From positions 62,001-126,000 of the forward strand of contig NZ_AKJE01000087.1 in the NCBI RefSeq assembly GCF_000282495.1: a stretch of DNA of 64,000 bases. Direction: 5' to 3'. The notes under the pieces are model-generated. The model was not told the DNA's origin, did not search any database, and saw only the letters and a list, made by a program, of their open reading frames with translations. Source of the stretch: Pseudomonas sp. GM79. Lineage in GTDB: Bacteria; Pseudomonadota; Gammaproteobacteria; Pseudomonadales; Pseudomonadaceae. How positions within the stretch are numbered: position 1 is the stretch's first letter; every line of letters begins with the position of its first letter. Positions 33,380 through 42,158 of the stretch are shown piece after piece. The position numbers were made by a program, and so were the translations under genes.

Positions 33380-33707
33380 AGGGCATCAACCGACAGCCTT
33401 GGCGTTCACCAATCCAAACAGCGCTATTGCTGCGCCCCATACCCCCCACCGTCACGCGCTTGTTCGCGGCGTCATCGACGAACCCGTTGGTGGGCAAATA
33501 CTGCTTCACATAGCCCTGGCAATACCCGGCCGGATTGTTCATCACATAGCGGCACGAGCAGTATTCCTTGGCGGTGTAGGCGCTGATGATGTCCGGGAAG
33601 GCCCACAGCGCCACCCGCTCCTGCCAGCCCCAGCCAAGCAAGGCGATCAGCAGCACCAGCAACAGCGCGCTGAACGGCCGACGGCGAATAAGACTGCGGC
33701 GGCTCAT
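33378..33707 (-). CDS. Small membrane-anchored protein of unknown function
   Basis: The 109-residue protein has one N-terminal helix (about 13-28) after a basic start (MSRRSLIRRRPF), then a soluble region with four cysteines (YCSCRYVMNNPAGYCQGY and GCRLMP). The topology predicts a periplasmic domain with two disulfides. Its ATG overlaps the serine hydrolase stop (ATGA), so the products are probably made together. I recognise no family; similar proteins are sometimes labelled amidase in Pseudomonas without visible support. Confidence 0.7.
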   Translation of the reverse strand: MSRRSLIRRRPFSALLLVLLIALLGWGWQERVALWAFPDIISAYTAKEYCSCRYVMNNPAGYCQGYVKQYLPTNGFVDDAANKRVTVGGMGRSNSAVWIGERQGCRLMP

Positions 33708-34798
33708 GGCTGCACCTTCATGGCAAATGCCTTGAACGCGAGTCTTAGCAAATCGTTGTGCCGATAACTTCCATCGCGATCATCGCCGTAGCGCACGATC
33801 ACCAGCTTCTCGCTGGGAATCACGTACATCGCCTGACCCCAATGGCCCAGCGCGGCAAAGGTGTCGGCGGGCGCATCGGGCCAAGGTTGTGTCGCGCCAT
33901 CCACTGCGCGATTGAGCCACCAATGCCCGCCGGGCACGGCTTCATCCTGGTTGGCTTGATAGCGGGCGAAAGGCTCACGACTGAAGTCGACCCACTCCTT
34001 GGGCAGCAATTGCCGCTTACGCCAACGACCGTCGCGCGCCATCAACAGGCCGACCCGCGCCAGGTCCCGGGCAGTGAGATAGGCGTAGGACGATGCGACA
34101 AACGTGCCCGTGGCATCCGCTTCCCACACCGCACTGCGAATCCCCAAGGGTTCGAACAGCGCAGTCCATGGATAATCAGGATAACGGGCCGGGCCGACGA
34201 TGGTTTTCAGCGCGGCGGACAGCAGGTTGCTGTCGCCGCTGGAGTAGCGGAATGCCTGACCGGGTTGGGCGTACTCGTCGTGCTCAACAGTGAACGCGGC
34301 CATGTCGCGGTGTCCACGGGTGTAGAGCATGGCCACCACCGAGGACTTCAACGGTGCGTATTCATAATCCTCCTGCCAGTCCAGGCCCGAGGCCCAGTGC
34401 AGCAGGTCGGCCATGGTCATGGCGGGGTGTTTTTCCAGCGGTGGATAGAACCTCACCGCCGGGTCCTGGAGTTTGAACAAGCCTTCGCCATAGGCCACCC
34501 CGAGGACTGTGGCCATGAGGCTTTTGCTGATTGACCAGGTCAGGTGCGGCGTTTGTGCAGTGGTCGGGCCGGCGTAGCGTTCGTAGATCAGCTGACCGTC
34601 GCGGATCACCAGCAAGGCATCGGTGCGAATGCCTTGGTGAGTGGCATCGTCGCGGGGTGGGAATGCGTAGTTTTCCAGGGCTTGAAGTGCCGGGCCGGTG
34701 ACTTTCGGGCCCGGCGACCATTGCTCGGCCGGCCAGTTTTCGGCCTGGGCTGTGAGGCTGAGCAGTAGCATGTAAATCAGGGACAAGCCTTTGAACAT
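33704..34798 (-). CDS. Periplasmic serine hydrolase, class C beta-lactamase family
   Basis: The 364-residue protein has a signal cut after AQA (residue 19), the nucleophile motif SISK, YSSGDSN in the place of YxN, and a HWGQ element near the C-terminus. The family includes esterases, DD-peptidases and 6-aminohexanoate-dimer hydrolases; substrate unknown and beta-lactamase activity not implied. The ATG at 34798 has a G-rich Shine-Dalgarno, and the frame upstream lies in REP sequence. Confidence 0.87.
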   Translation of the reverse strand: MFKGLSLIYMLLLSLTAQAENWPAEQWSPGPKVTGPALQALENYAFPPRDDATHQGIRTDALLVIRDGQLIYERYAGPTTAQTPHLTWSISKSLMATVLGVAYGEGLFKLQDPAVRFYPPLEKHPAMTMADLLHWASGLDWQEDYEYAPLKSSVVAMLYTRGHRDMAAFTVEHDEYAQPGQAFRYSSGDSNLLSAALKTIVGPARYPDYPWTALFEPLGIRSAVWEADATGTFVASSYAYLTARDLARVGLLMARDGRWRKRQLLPKEWVDFSREPFARYQANQDEAVPGGHWWLNRAVDGATQPWPDAPADTFAALGHWGQAMYVIPSEKLVIVRYGDDRDGSYRHNDLLRLAFKAFAMKVQP

Positions 34799-34879
34799 GA
34801 GGGGGGCTCGGAGGGATGAACCTGCAGAGCCTAGTCGAGCTAGATGACAGTTTTGGAATTTGTGTCGTCCAAGAGATCG

Positions 34880-34978
34880 CCTTCGCGAGCAAGCCCGCTC
34901 CCACAGTTGATCTGCGGTGTTCACACATTTTGTGCTCACCACAAATCCCCTGTGGGAGCGGGCTTGCTCGCGAAGGGT
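34880..34978. repeat. REP family A pair, outward orientation
   Basis: TTCGCGAGCAAGCCCGCTCCCACA (34881 on) then GTGGGAGCGGGCTTGCTCGCGAA (ending about 34975). Confidence 0.9.
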
Positions 34979-34988
34979 CCCTTCAGCC

Positions 34989-35870
34989 TTATAACAATCC
35001 CGCCAACGCCTTGGCCAACCGCTTGCCCCGCGCCCCCGCAGCCAAATCCATCACTGTCTGATCGCGCTGCCACATCGCCGCCCATTGTGGCGGGCCATCG
35101 GCCAGAGCCTGATTCACTTCAGCCTTGAGCCCGTCGAACTGCGCAAACAACCCGCCCAGCAACACATGCCCGGCCGGATTGTTCGGCGCCTGGCGGCTGA
35201 CTTCCGCGCACCCGGCCAGCAGCGCCAGCAAGCGCAGTTGCAAGGTTTGCGGCCAGTCGCTGTCTTGGCCAACGCCGAACAACCACGCAGTCATGGCGCT
35301 CAGCACATAGATGTCTTCCAGGGTTCGGAACGGTTTGACGTAAGCATCCCAGCCATCCCCAGCGAGCAATTCACACAGTGCGTTGTCGAGAAACAACCGG
35401 CCGTGGCCTATGTCCGGCATCAATGGCATGGGCGCGAGCTTTTCCAGACGCACACCCGGTTCGCCGGGGTAAACCACCGCAAGGTTCAAACGCGGCACTT
35501 CGCCGGGTTCTTCACTGCGAGCTGCGACCAATAGCCAGTCGGCGGCATCGCCGGCGGTGACGAAATCCTTGCGCCCGTTCAGGCGCAGATCGCGCAGCCG
35601 GGTCTGCATGTCCGCCACTCGCAAACTGCGCTGTTCGGTCGCGCACAACGCGCCGAGGCTCAGCGGCGCGCTCGGCCAGAGCATGCGCAACGCCGCCTGA
35701 TAACCCACCAGAAACGCCAGCCCCGGCGTCGCCATCAGCCGTCCGCCGGCCACCGCCAATTCGAACGGCGACACCGCGCCCAACTGTTGCAACAAGGTGG
35801 CAAAGCCTTCACCCAGGTCAGGGTCGGCGGGCAGGCGATCGCGGCGTTTCAACAGGGTTTGCCAGGGCAT
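34989..35870 (-). CDS. Acyl-CoA dehydrogenase-like protein, short
   Basis: The 293-residue protein resembles the acyl-CoA dehydrogenase fold (GGRLMATPGLAFLVGYQAAL; LNGRKDFVTAGDAADWLLVA), but typical members have about 380 residues and a clear FAD-binding C-terminal domain, which is not seen here. Catalytic Glu could not be located. It may be a regulatory or partner paralog. AAGGAG precedes the ATG at 35870; the next genes, olsBA, diverge. Confidence 0.65.
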   Translation of the reverse strand: MPWQTLLKRRDRLPADPDLGEGFATLLQQLGAVSPFELAVAGGRLMATPGLAFLVGYQAALRMLWPSAPLSLGALCATEQRSLRVADMQTRLRDLRLNGRKDFVTAGDAADWLLVAARSEEPGEVPRLNLAVVYPGEPGVRLEKLAPMPLMPDIGHGRLFLDNALCELLAGDGWDAYVKPFRTLEDIYVLSAMTAWLFGVGQDSDWPQTLQLRLLALLAGCAEVSRQAPNNPAGHVLLGGLFAQFDGLKAEVNQALADGPPQWAAMWQRDQTVMDLAAGARGKRLAKALAGLL

Positions 35871-36024
35871 AAGAGGCTCCTTGTGGGCTGTCATATAAGC
35901 ATCACCAAAGCTTCATGGCGATGACACCGGGGCTACATAGCCTGACTTTGCACAACACGGCTGCATAAAGAAAGTCGATCGGCTGCAACCCAAGACGGGT
36001 GGCCAGCCCGCACGGAGACTCACA

Positions 36025-36780
36025 ATGACTCAGATCGCCCGCATCAGCGACACCGGCAATGAACGCCGCCTGCAAGCCGAACGCCTAGTGGGCGCCGAGG
36101 CGTTGCAGGAAGCCCAGGCCTTGCGCTTCAACGTGTTCAGCGGCGAATTCAACGCCAAGCTGAAAGGCGCGGAGCTGGGTCTGGACATGGATGACTATGA
36201 TGTTCACTGCGCCCACATCGGCGTGCGTGACTTGAACACCGGGCGCCTGGTGGCGACCACCCGTTTGCTCGACCATACAGCGGCCAGCAGCCTGGGCAAG
36301 TTCTACAGCGAAGAAGAATTCAGCCTGCATGGCCTGATCCATCTGAAAGGCCCGATCCTGGAAATCGGTCGCACCTGCGTCGACCCGGCCTACCGCAACG
36401 GCGGCACTATCGCTGTGCTCTGGGGTGAACTGGCCGAAGTGCTGAACCAGGGCGGCTACAGCTATTTGATGGGTTGCGCGAGCATCCCAATGCAGGACGG
36501 CGGCATTCAAGCTCACGCGATCATGCAGCGTCTGCGCGAACGCTACCTGTGCACCGAACACCTGCGAGCCGAGCCGAAGAAGCCATTGCCGACGCTCGAT
36601 ATTCCGTCCAACGTCATCGCCGAAATGCCGCCGCTGCTCAAGGCCTACATGCGCCTGGGCGCGAAAATCTGCGGCGAGCCGTGCTGGGACGAAGACTTCC
36701 AGGTGGCCGACGTGTTCATCCTGCTCAAGCGCGACGAGCTTTGCCCGCGCTACGCCAAGCACTTCAAGGCGGCTGTGTAA
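36025..36780 (+). CDS. olsB: L-ornithine N(alpha)-acyltransferase
   Basis: The 251-residue protein is a GNAT-like acyltransferase of the OlsB family (LVGAEALQEAQALRFNVF; GRTCVDPAYRNGGTIAVLW). It transfers a 3-hydroxyacyl group from ACP to ornithine, the first step of ornithine lipid synthesis, at the inner membrane. It is followed by olsA with a TAATG overlap. Older annotations call such proteins hemolysins. Confidence 0.93.
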   Translation: MTQIARISDTGNERRLQAERLVGAEALQEAQALRFNVFSGEFNAKLKGAELGLDMDDYDVHCAHIGVRDLNTGRLVATTRLLDHTAASSLGKFYSEEEFSLHGLIHLKGPILEIGRTCVDPAYRNGGTIAVLWGELAEVLNQGGYSYLMGCASIPMQDGGIQAHAIMQRLRERYLCTEHLRAEPKKPLPTLDIPSNVIAEMPPLLKAYMRLGAKICGEPCWDEDFQVADVFILLKRDELCPRYAKHFKAAV

Positions 36781-37571
36781 TGAGCCGCTTGCGGGTGTAC
36801 GCGCGAATTGCGCGAGTGCTTTTGGTCGTGACGCTGGGCTTGAGCATGGCCAGTGTGTTCGGGTTGTTCGAGCGACTGGGGATTGCCCATTCGATGGTCC
36901 GTCGCCAGCGCTGGTCGCGGTTTTTCATGGCGCGGCTGAGCAATGCCCTGCCCTTTCGCGTGACCGTGCATGGTGAATTACCAAAGGCGCCAATGCTCTG
37001 GGTGAGCAATCACGTGTCCTGGACCGACATTCCGCTGCTGGGCATGCTCACGCCGCTGTCGTTCCTGTCCAAGGCCGAAGTGCGCACCTGGCCAGTGGCG
37101 GGCTGGTTGGCGGCCAAGGCCGGCAGCCTGTTCATTCGCCGTGGTTCAGGCGACAGTCAGTTGATCCGCAAACAGATGACCCGTCATCTGGAGCAGGAAC
37201 ATCCACTGCTGATGTTCCCCGAAGGCACCACCACCGATGGCCGCTCGCTGCGTACGTTTCATGGCCGTTTGCTGTCCGCGGCGATCGATTCCGAAGTGGC
37301 GCTGCAACCGGTGGCGATTCGTTATCTGCGCGACGGCGAGCTCGATACCCTGGCACCGTTCATTGGCGATGATGATTTGCTCTCGCACCTGATGCGCTTG
37401 TTCGCCAATGATCGGGGTGAGGTGGAGATTCATCTGCTCAAACCGATCGAATGTCAGGACCGGGAACGTGCGGCGCTGGCGTTCGAAGCGCAGCAGGCGG
37501 TGCAGAGGGCGTTGTTTGGGGCGATTGCGCAGACACAACAGGAGCCGCTACGCCCTGCGATCGCGGCCTGA
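36780..37571 (+). CDS. olsA: Lyso-ornithine lipid O-acyltransferase
   Basis: The 263-residue PlsC-type acyltransferase has NHVSWTD (HX4D at 78-83) and FPEGTTTDG. OlsA adds the second acyl chain to lyso-ornithine lipid. One N-terminal hydrophobic segment (about 10-30) anchors it in the membrane. Its ATG overlaps the olsB stop, indicating translational coupling; upstream in-frame codons lie inside olsB and are not used. Confidence 0.94.
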   Translation: MSRLRVYARIARVLLVVTLGLSMASVFGLFERLGIAHSMVRRQRWSRFFMARLSNALPFRVTVHGELPKAPMLWVSNHVSWTDIPLLGMLTPLSFLSKAEVRTWPVAGWLAAKAGSLFIRRGSGDSQLIRKQMTRHLEQEHPLLMFPEGTTTDGRSLRTFHGRLLSAAIDSEVALQPVAIRYLRDGELDTLAPFIGDDDLLSHLMRLFANDRGEVEIHLLKPIECQDRERAALAFEAQQAVQRALFGAIAQTQQEPLRPAIAA

Positions 37572-37582
37572 CACAAATCCCC

Positions 37583-37673
37583 TGTGGGAGCGGGCTTGCT
37601 CGCGAAAGCGGTTTGACAGTCAGCACATGTGTTGAATGTGAAGCAGCCTTCGCGAGCAAGCCCGCTCCCACAT
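37583..37673. repeat. REP family A inverted pair
   Basis: GTGGGAGCGGGCTTGCTCGCGAA then TTCGCGAGCAAGCCCGCTCCCAC about 40 bases later, between convergent olsA and acpH. Confidence 0.9.
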
Positions 37674-38248
37674 TAGATTCGCGGTGTCGCAGCGAATGCC
37701 TGCAACTGGGGATAGAACAACCGGAAATCCTCGCTCAACGGTTCATACAACCGCCGCAATTCCTCCATCGCACCCGCCAACTCCTCCGGCCGGGTCAACC
37801 TGCGCGAAATCCCCCGCAGCACCTGCTCAAGCACTTCGAATTCCTGATATGAACCCAGCCAATCATTGGCCACCATGTGCGGTGCAATTCGCGCCAGGCG
37901 CTCCGGCAGCTGCGGTTCGGCGGACAGCACCCGATAAACGTGCGCGGTGAACTGCTCAAGCGGTTGATCTGCGTAAAGCGTCCAGTCCCGCGCCAGGCAG
38001 TGGTCGAAAAACACATCGAGCACAATCCCGGCGTAACGCCGGCGCGTGAGGGAAAACCGCGACAAGGCGATGTCCACCAGCGGATGGCGGTCGGTAAACA
38101 CGTCGATGCTGCGGTGCAACTGGATGGCCGCTTCGATCTCCGGATCGAACTGCCCTTGCAGCCGTCCTTTGACGAAATCGCCATACAGACTGCCGAGCAT
38201 TTGACCGGGGCGCTGGCCACCGAGGTGCAGATGTGCGAGATAGTTCAT
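37673..38248 (-). CDS. acpH: Acyl carrier protein phosphodiesterase
   Basis: The 191-residue protein has the AcpH/HD-like start MNYLAHLHLGGQRPGQMLGS and the metal-ligand region IQLHRSIDVFTDRHP. It removes the phosphopantetheine arm from holo-ACP, yielding apo-ACP. It converges on olsA, whose product uses ACP-derived chains; no shared regulation is visible. Confidence 0.9.
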   Translation of the reverse strand: MNYLAHLHLGGQRPGQMLGSLYGDFVKGRLQGQFDPEIEAAIQLHRSIDVFTDRHPLVDIALSRFSLTRRRYAGIVLDVFFDHCLARDWTLYADQPLEQFTAHVYRVLSAEPQLPERLARIAPHMVANDWLGSYQEFEVLEQVLRGISRRLTRPEELAGAMEELRRLYEPLSEDFRLFYPQLQAFAATPRI

Positions 38249-38288
38249 GCGCGCAGCTTAGCACTGCGCCATCCATATCGTTATAACC

Positions 38289-38338
38289 CGATATACCGAT
38301 TCATGCGGTCATCAGACCAAAATCATATTGGTATATCG
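38289..38338. promoter_or_regulatory. Candidate operator of the arsR-MFS-xenB operon
   Basis: CGATATACC (38289-38297) and GGTATATCG (38330-38338) form a 9-bp inverted repeat 41 bases apart, and a related CGCGATATAGCG lies near 38370. The site sits between divergent acpH and arsR and may be where the ArsR protein binds. No experimental site is known to me. Confidence 0.5.
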
Positions 38339-38402
38339 CGAAGTACCGATTTAAAGTTCGCCTCATCGCGATATAGCGTTTTACTCATCACGAGCCCAAA
38401 CC

Positions 38403-38723
38403 ATGACCATCGACCTCGACGAAATAATAAAAGCGCTGGCACACCCAGTACGCCGAGACATCCTCATCTGGCTGAAAGACCCCAAGGTCCAGTTCCCGGA
38501 ACAACTCCACAACCACGAGTACGGCATTTGCGCCGGACAGATCGATCAACGCTGCGGCCTGTCGCAGTCGACCGTGTCCGCCCATTTGGCGACCTTGCAA
38601 CGGGCGGGACTGATCAGCAGCCAGAAAGCCGGTCAATGGCACTTCTTCAAACGCAACGAGGACGTGATTCAGGCGTTCCTCGACGCCATCGACAAGGAGC
38701 TCCGCGCTCCGACAAGGAACTGA
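38403..38723 (+). CDS. ArsR family winged-helix regulator
   Basis: The 106-residue protein has an ArsR HTH: LAHPVRRDILIWL, then CGLSQSTVSAHLATLQRAGLI as the recognition helix region. C43 and C51 (GICAGQIDQRC) lie close to the DNA-binding helix, while the classical ELCVCDL arsenite site is absent. It likely represses its own operon. It ends two bases before the MFS gene, and xenB follows, which suggests response to an electrophile or aromatic compound. Confidence 0.85.
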   Translation: MTIDLDEIIKALAHPVRRDILIWLKDPKVQFPEQLHNHEYGICAGQIDQRCGLSQSTVSAHLATLQRAGLISSQKAGQWHFFKRNEDVIQAFLDAIDKELRAPTRN

Positions 38724-38725
38724 CA

Positions 38726-39892
38726 ATGCCCCTCTCGCTACTCATTCTGGCCTTGAGCGCCTTCGCCATCGGCACCACCGAGTTCGTCATCATGGGCCTG
38801 TTGCCCGAGGTGGCGGCCGATCTTGGTGTGTCGATCCCCGGCGCCGGCTGGCTGGTGACCGGTTACGCCCTGGGCGTGGCCATCGGCGCACCGTTCATGG
38901 CACTGGCCACCGCCAGGCTGCCGCGCAAGGCCGCATTGGTAGCGTTGATGGGCATCTTCATCATCGGCAATCTGCTCTGCGCCCTGGCCAGTGACTACAA
39001 CGTTTTGATGTTTGCCCGTGTGGTCACCGCGCTCTGTCACGGCGCCTTCTTCGGCATCGGTTCGGTGGTGGCGGCAGGTCTGGTACCGGCCAACAAACGT
39101 GCATTGGCCGTGGCCTTGATGTTCACCGGCCTGACTCTGGCCAACGTTCTCGGCGTGCCGCTGGGCACCGCGCTCGGTCAGGAAGCCGGCTGGCGTTCGA
39201 CCTTCTGGGCGGTGACCGTGATCGGTGTGATTGCACTGATCGGCCTGATCCGCTTCCTGCCGGCCAAGCGCGACGAAGAGAAACTCGACATGCGCGCCGA
39301 ACTGCGCGCCCTCAAAGGCGCCGGCATCTGGTTGTCGTTGAGCATGACTGCATTGTTCGCCGCCTCGGTCTTCACCTTGTTCACCTATGTCGCCCCGCTG
39401 TTGGGCGAGGTCACTGGAGTCTCGCCACGCGGCGTGACCTGGACCTTGATGCTCATCGGTCTGGGCCTGACGGTCGGCAACATCATCGGCGGCAAGCTGG
39501 CTGACAAAAGCCTGGCTGCGACGCTGATCGGTGTGTTCATCACCATGGCGGTCGTATCCACCGTGCTGACCTGGACCAGCATTGCCGTGATTCCGACCGA
39601 AATCACCCTGTTCCTGTGGGCCACCGCGTGCTTCGCCGCCGTACCCGCGCTGCAAGTGAATGTTGTGACCTACGGCAAGGCGGCACCCAACCTGGTATCG
39701 ACCCTGAACATCGGCGCTTTCAACGTCGGCAACGCACTCGGTGCCTGGGTCGGCGGCAGCGTCATCGCCCATGGCTTCGGTCTCACCCGCGTGCCACTCG
39801 CGGCAGCCGCACTGGCGGTACTCGCATTGCTGGTGACCCTGATTACTTTCCGTCAGAACGGCGATGCCGAACTGGCCCCCGCTACTAACTGA
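38726..39892 (+). CDS. MFS transporter, AraJ-like DHA1 group
   Basis: The 388-residue protein has about 12 helices and DHA1 motifs: FAIGTTEFVIMGLLPEVAAD and the loop 2-3 motif ARLPRKAAL. Members export sugars or drugs. ATG 38726 is two bases behind the arsR stop. A much longer in-frame extension upstream (from 37877) overlaps acpH and arsR and is rejected. It is the middle gene of the arsR-MFS-xenB operon. Confidence 0.9.
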   Translation: MPLSLLILALSAFAIGTTEFVIMGLLPEVAADLGVSIPGAGWLVTGYALGVAIGAPFMALATARLPRKAALVALMGIFIIGNLLCALASDYNVLMFARVVTALCHGAFFGIGSVVAAGLVPANKRALAVALMFTGLTLANVLGVPLGTALGQEAGWRSTFWAVTVIGVIALIGLIRFLPAKRDEEKLDMRAELRALKGAGIWLSLSMTALFAASVFTLFTYVAPLLGEVTGVSPRGVTWTLMLIGLGLTVGNIIGGKLADKSLAATLIGVFITMAVVSTVLTWTSIAVIPTEITLFLWATACFAAVPALQVNVVTYGKAAPNLVSTLNIGAFNVGNALGAWVGGSVIAHGFGLTRVPLAAAALAVLALLVTLITFRQNGDAELAPATN

Positions 39893-39913
39893 TCGCTAAA
39901 AGAGAGCTATTTC

Positions 39914-40963
39914 ATGACGACTATTTTCGATCCGATCAAACTGGGCGACCTCGAGTTGGCCAACCGCATCATCATGGCGCCGCTGACCCGCTGCCGCGCC
40001 GACGAAGGCCGTGTGCCGAATGCGTTGATGGCCGAGTACTACGTACAACGCGCCTCTGCCGGTCTGATCCTCAGCGAAGCGACTTCGGTAACACCGATAG
40101 GCGTGGGCTACCCGGACACTCCCGGTATCTGGTCCAACGACCAGGTGCGCGGCTGGAGCAACGTGACCAAAGCAATCCACGGCGCGGGCGGCAAAATCTT
40201 CCTGCAACTGTGGCACGTGGGCCGGATTTCCCACCCCTTGTACCTGAACGGCGAAGCACCGGTCGCACCGAGTGCCATCCAGCCTAAGGGTCATGTCAGC
40301 CTGGTGCGTCCATTGGCCGACTTCCCAACCCCGCGTGCCCTGGAAACCGCTGAAATCGCCGACATCATCGACGCTTACCGCCTGGGTGCCGAGAACGCCA
40401 AGGCTGCCGGTTTCGACGGTGTGGAAATCCACGGCGCCAACGGTTACCTGCTCGACCAGTTCCTGCAAAGCAGCACCAACCAGCGCACCGACAACTACGG
40501 CGGCTCCCTGGAAAACCGTGCGCGCCTGTTGCTGGAAGTGACCGATGCCGCCATCGAAATCTGGGGCGCGGGCCGCGTGGGTGTGCACCTGTCACCCCGT
40601 GCCGATCTCCATGACATGGGCGACGACAACCTGTCCGAGACCTTCACCTACGTCGCTCGCGAACTGGGCAAGCGTGGCATCGCCTTCATTTGCTCGCGCG
40701 AGAAAGAAGCTGGTGACAGCCTCGGCCCACAAATGAAGGAAGCCTTCGGCGGCCCGTACATCGCCAACGAACGCTTCACCAAGGACAGCGCCAACGAATG
40801 GCTCGCCAGTGGCAAGGCTGACGCAGTGGCATTCGGTGTACCGTTTATCGCCAACCCGGACCTGCCGGCACGTTTGAAGGCCGATGCGCCGTTGAATGAA
40901 GCACGTCCGGAACTGTTCTATGCGAAGGGTCCGGTCGGTTACATCGACTACCCGGCGCTGTAA
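39914..40963 (+). CDS. xenB: Xenobiotic reductase B / alkene reductase (old yellow enzyme)
   Basis: The 349-residue FMN enzyme strongly resembles P. fluorescens XenB: MTTIFDPIKLGDLELANRII and substrate-site H173, N176 and Y178 in EIHGANGYL. XenB reduces nitro-esters, nitroaromatics and activated alkenes with NADPH. It is the third gene after arsR and the MFS gene, separated by 21 bases, and ends at a strong terminator. The operon probably detoxifies electrophiles. Confidence 0.94.
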   Translation: MTTIFDPIKLGDLELANRIIMAPLTRCRADEGRVPNALMAEYYVQRASAGLILSEATSVTPIGVGYPDTPGIWSNDQVRGWSNVTKAIHGAGGKIFLQLWHVGRISHPLYLNGEAPVAPSAIQPKGHVSLVRPLADFPTPRALETAEIADIIDAYRLGAENAKAAGFDGVEIHGANGYLLDQFLQSSTNQRTDNYGGSLENRARLLLEVTDAAIEIWGAGRVGVHLSPRADLHDMGDDNLSETFTYVARELGKRGIAFICSREKEAGDSLGPQMKEAFGGPYIANERFTKDSANEWLASGKADAVAFGVPFIANPDLPARLKADAPLNEARPELFYAKGPVGYIDYPAL

Positions 40964-40980
40964 ACGTCCGCCGTTGAAAT

Positions 40981-41015
40981 GCAAAAGCCCCGACTCGAAA
41001 GAGCCGGGGCTTTTG
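40981..41015 (+). terminator. Rho-independent terminator of the xenB operon
   Basis: GCAAAAGCCCCGACTC pairs with GAGCCGGGGCTTTTGC around GAAA, followed by ATTTT. It directly follows the xenB stop. Confidence 0.88.
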
Positions 41016-41032
41016 CATTTTGCATATAGAAG

Positions 41033-41112
41033 ATCAAAAGATCGCAGCCTTCGGCAGCTCCTACAGGGTGTACGCCATTCAAATGCAGGAGTTGCCGAAG
41101 GCTGCGATCTTG
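41033..41112. repeat. REP family B pair
   Basis: GATCAAAAGATCGCAGCCTT (41033 on) is followed by GCAGGAGTTGCCGAAGGCTG and CGATCTTGTC. The second unit is slightly diverged. Confidence 0.85.
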
Positions 41113-41997
41113 TCAGCGTTTGCGCTGCCCCCAGGCGACCGCAAGACCGCTGAGGCAAATCACCGTGATCCCGATCACGCCGAAGCTGTCCGGGGTATGG
41201 TCGAAGATCAAATACCCGTACATCCCCGCAAACAGGATCTGCCCATAGCTGAAGGGTGCCAGCATCGCCGGCGCTGCATGGCGGAAGGCCTGGGTCAACA
41301 ACATGTGACCGAGCATGCCACAAGTGCCCAGCCCGATCATGAACAGGCCGTGCAGCAACGTTGGCGTGCTCCAGAAAAACGGCAACAACGCAGTCATGAT
41401 CAGGCTGTTGAGAATGCCGGTGAGAAAGTTGCTGGTGGTCGGGCTGTCGATACCGCTGAGCAGGCGGGTGAGCAATTGATAGAAGCCAAAACACAAGGCC
41501 GAGCACAGTGGCAGCAAGATCGCCGGGGTGAACAGCGCACCACCGGGCCGCACGACGATCAACACGCCGACAAATCCACCCAGTACCGCCAGCCACTGAT
41601 TGCGGGTTACCCGCTCATGCAGCAACGGTACGGACAATGCGGTCACTAATAAAGGCGCAAGAAAAGTGACGGCTGTGGCTTCAGCCAAGGGGATGTAACG
41701 CAGACCGGTAGTGAAAAACAGGCTGGTGCCAATCAGGCACAGGGCGCGTAATAACTGCAAACCCGGACGCTTGGTGCGCACCACCACCGAGAAACCACTG
41801 CGTGGCACGAAAATCACCAGCATCAACAAGGTGTGCACCACGTAGCGTGCCCAAACCACCATCACGATCGGATAGAACCCGGACAGGTACTTGGACAAAG
41901 TGTCGTGACTGGCGAACAACAAAACCGCCAGGCAGATCAGCGCGATACCCTTTATCGGCTGCTCGGCGCCCTTGTAGCCCGGGTGGTTAACATTCAT
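41113..41997 (-). CDS. EamA/DMT superfamily transporter
   Basis: The 294-residue protein has ten predicted helices and two EamA repeats, with CLAVLLFASHDTLSKYLSG in the first and GYLIFDHTPDSFGVIGITV at the end. It exports an unknown metabolite. It is unrelated in detail to the other DMT transporter in the window (24232). It converges on the xenB operon across a REP and terminator. Confidence 0.87.
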   Translation of the reverse strand: MNVNHPGYKGAEQPIKGIALICLAVLLFASHDTLSKYLSGFYPIVMVVWARYVVHTLLMLVIFVPRSGFSVVVRTKRPGLQLLRALCLIGTSLFFTTGLRYIPLAEATAVTFLAPLLVTALSVPLLHERVTRNQWLAVLGGFVGVLIVVRPGGALFTPAILLPLCSALCFGFYQLLTRLLSGIDSPTTSNFLTGILNSLIMTALLPFFWSTPTLLHGLFMIGLGTCGMLGHMLLTQAFRHAAPAMLAPFSYGQILFAGMYGYLIFDHTPDSFGVIGITVICLSGLAVAWGQRKR

Positions 41998-42158
41998 TCA
42001 CACACTCGACACAAAATCCCTACAAAATACGTAGCTCGCTACCTATCAACCTGGCAAACGTACGTATATAAAAGCACCCCATTACAGAAAGGCGAGTGAA
42101 GCAGGGACATTCCCCGCTTCAATTCTTGACACAAATGGATCCAATTACGCATTTTGTT

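Noticed and set aside
33704..34798. Acquired beta-lactamase
   Set aside because: The protein is a general class C-fold serine hydrolase; the YxN motif is not the canonical beta-lactamase form and there is no mobile context.
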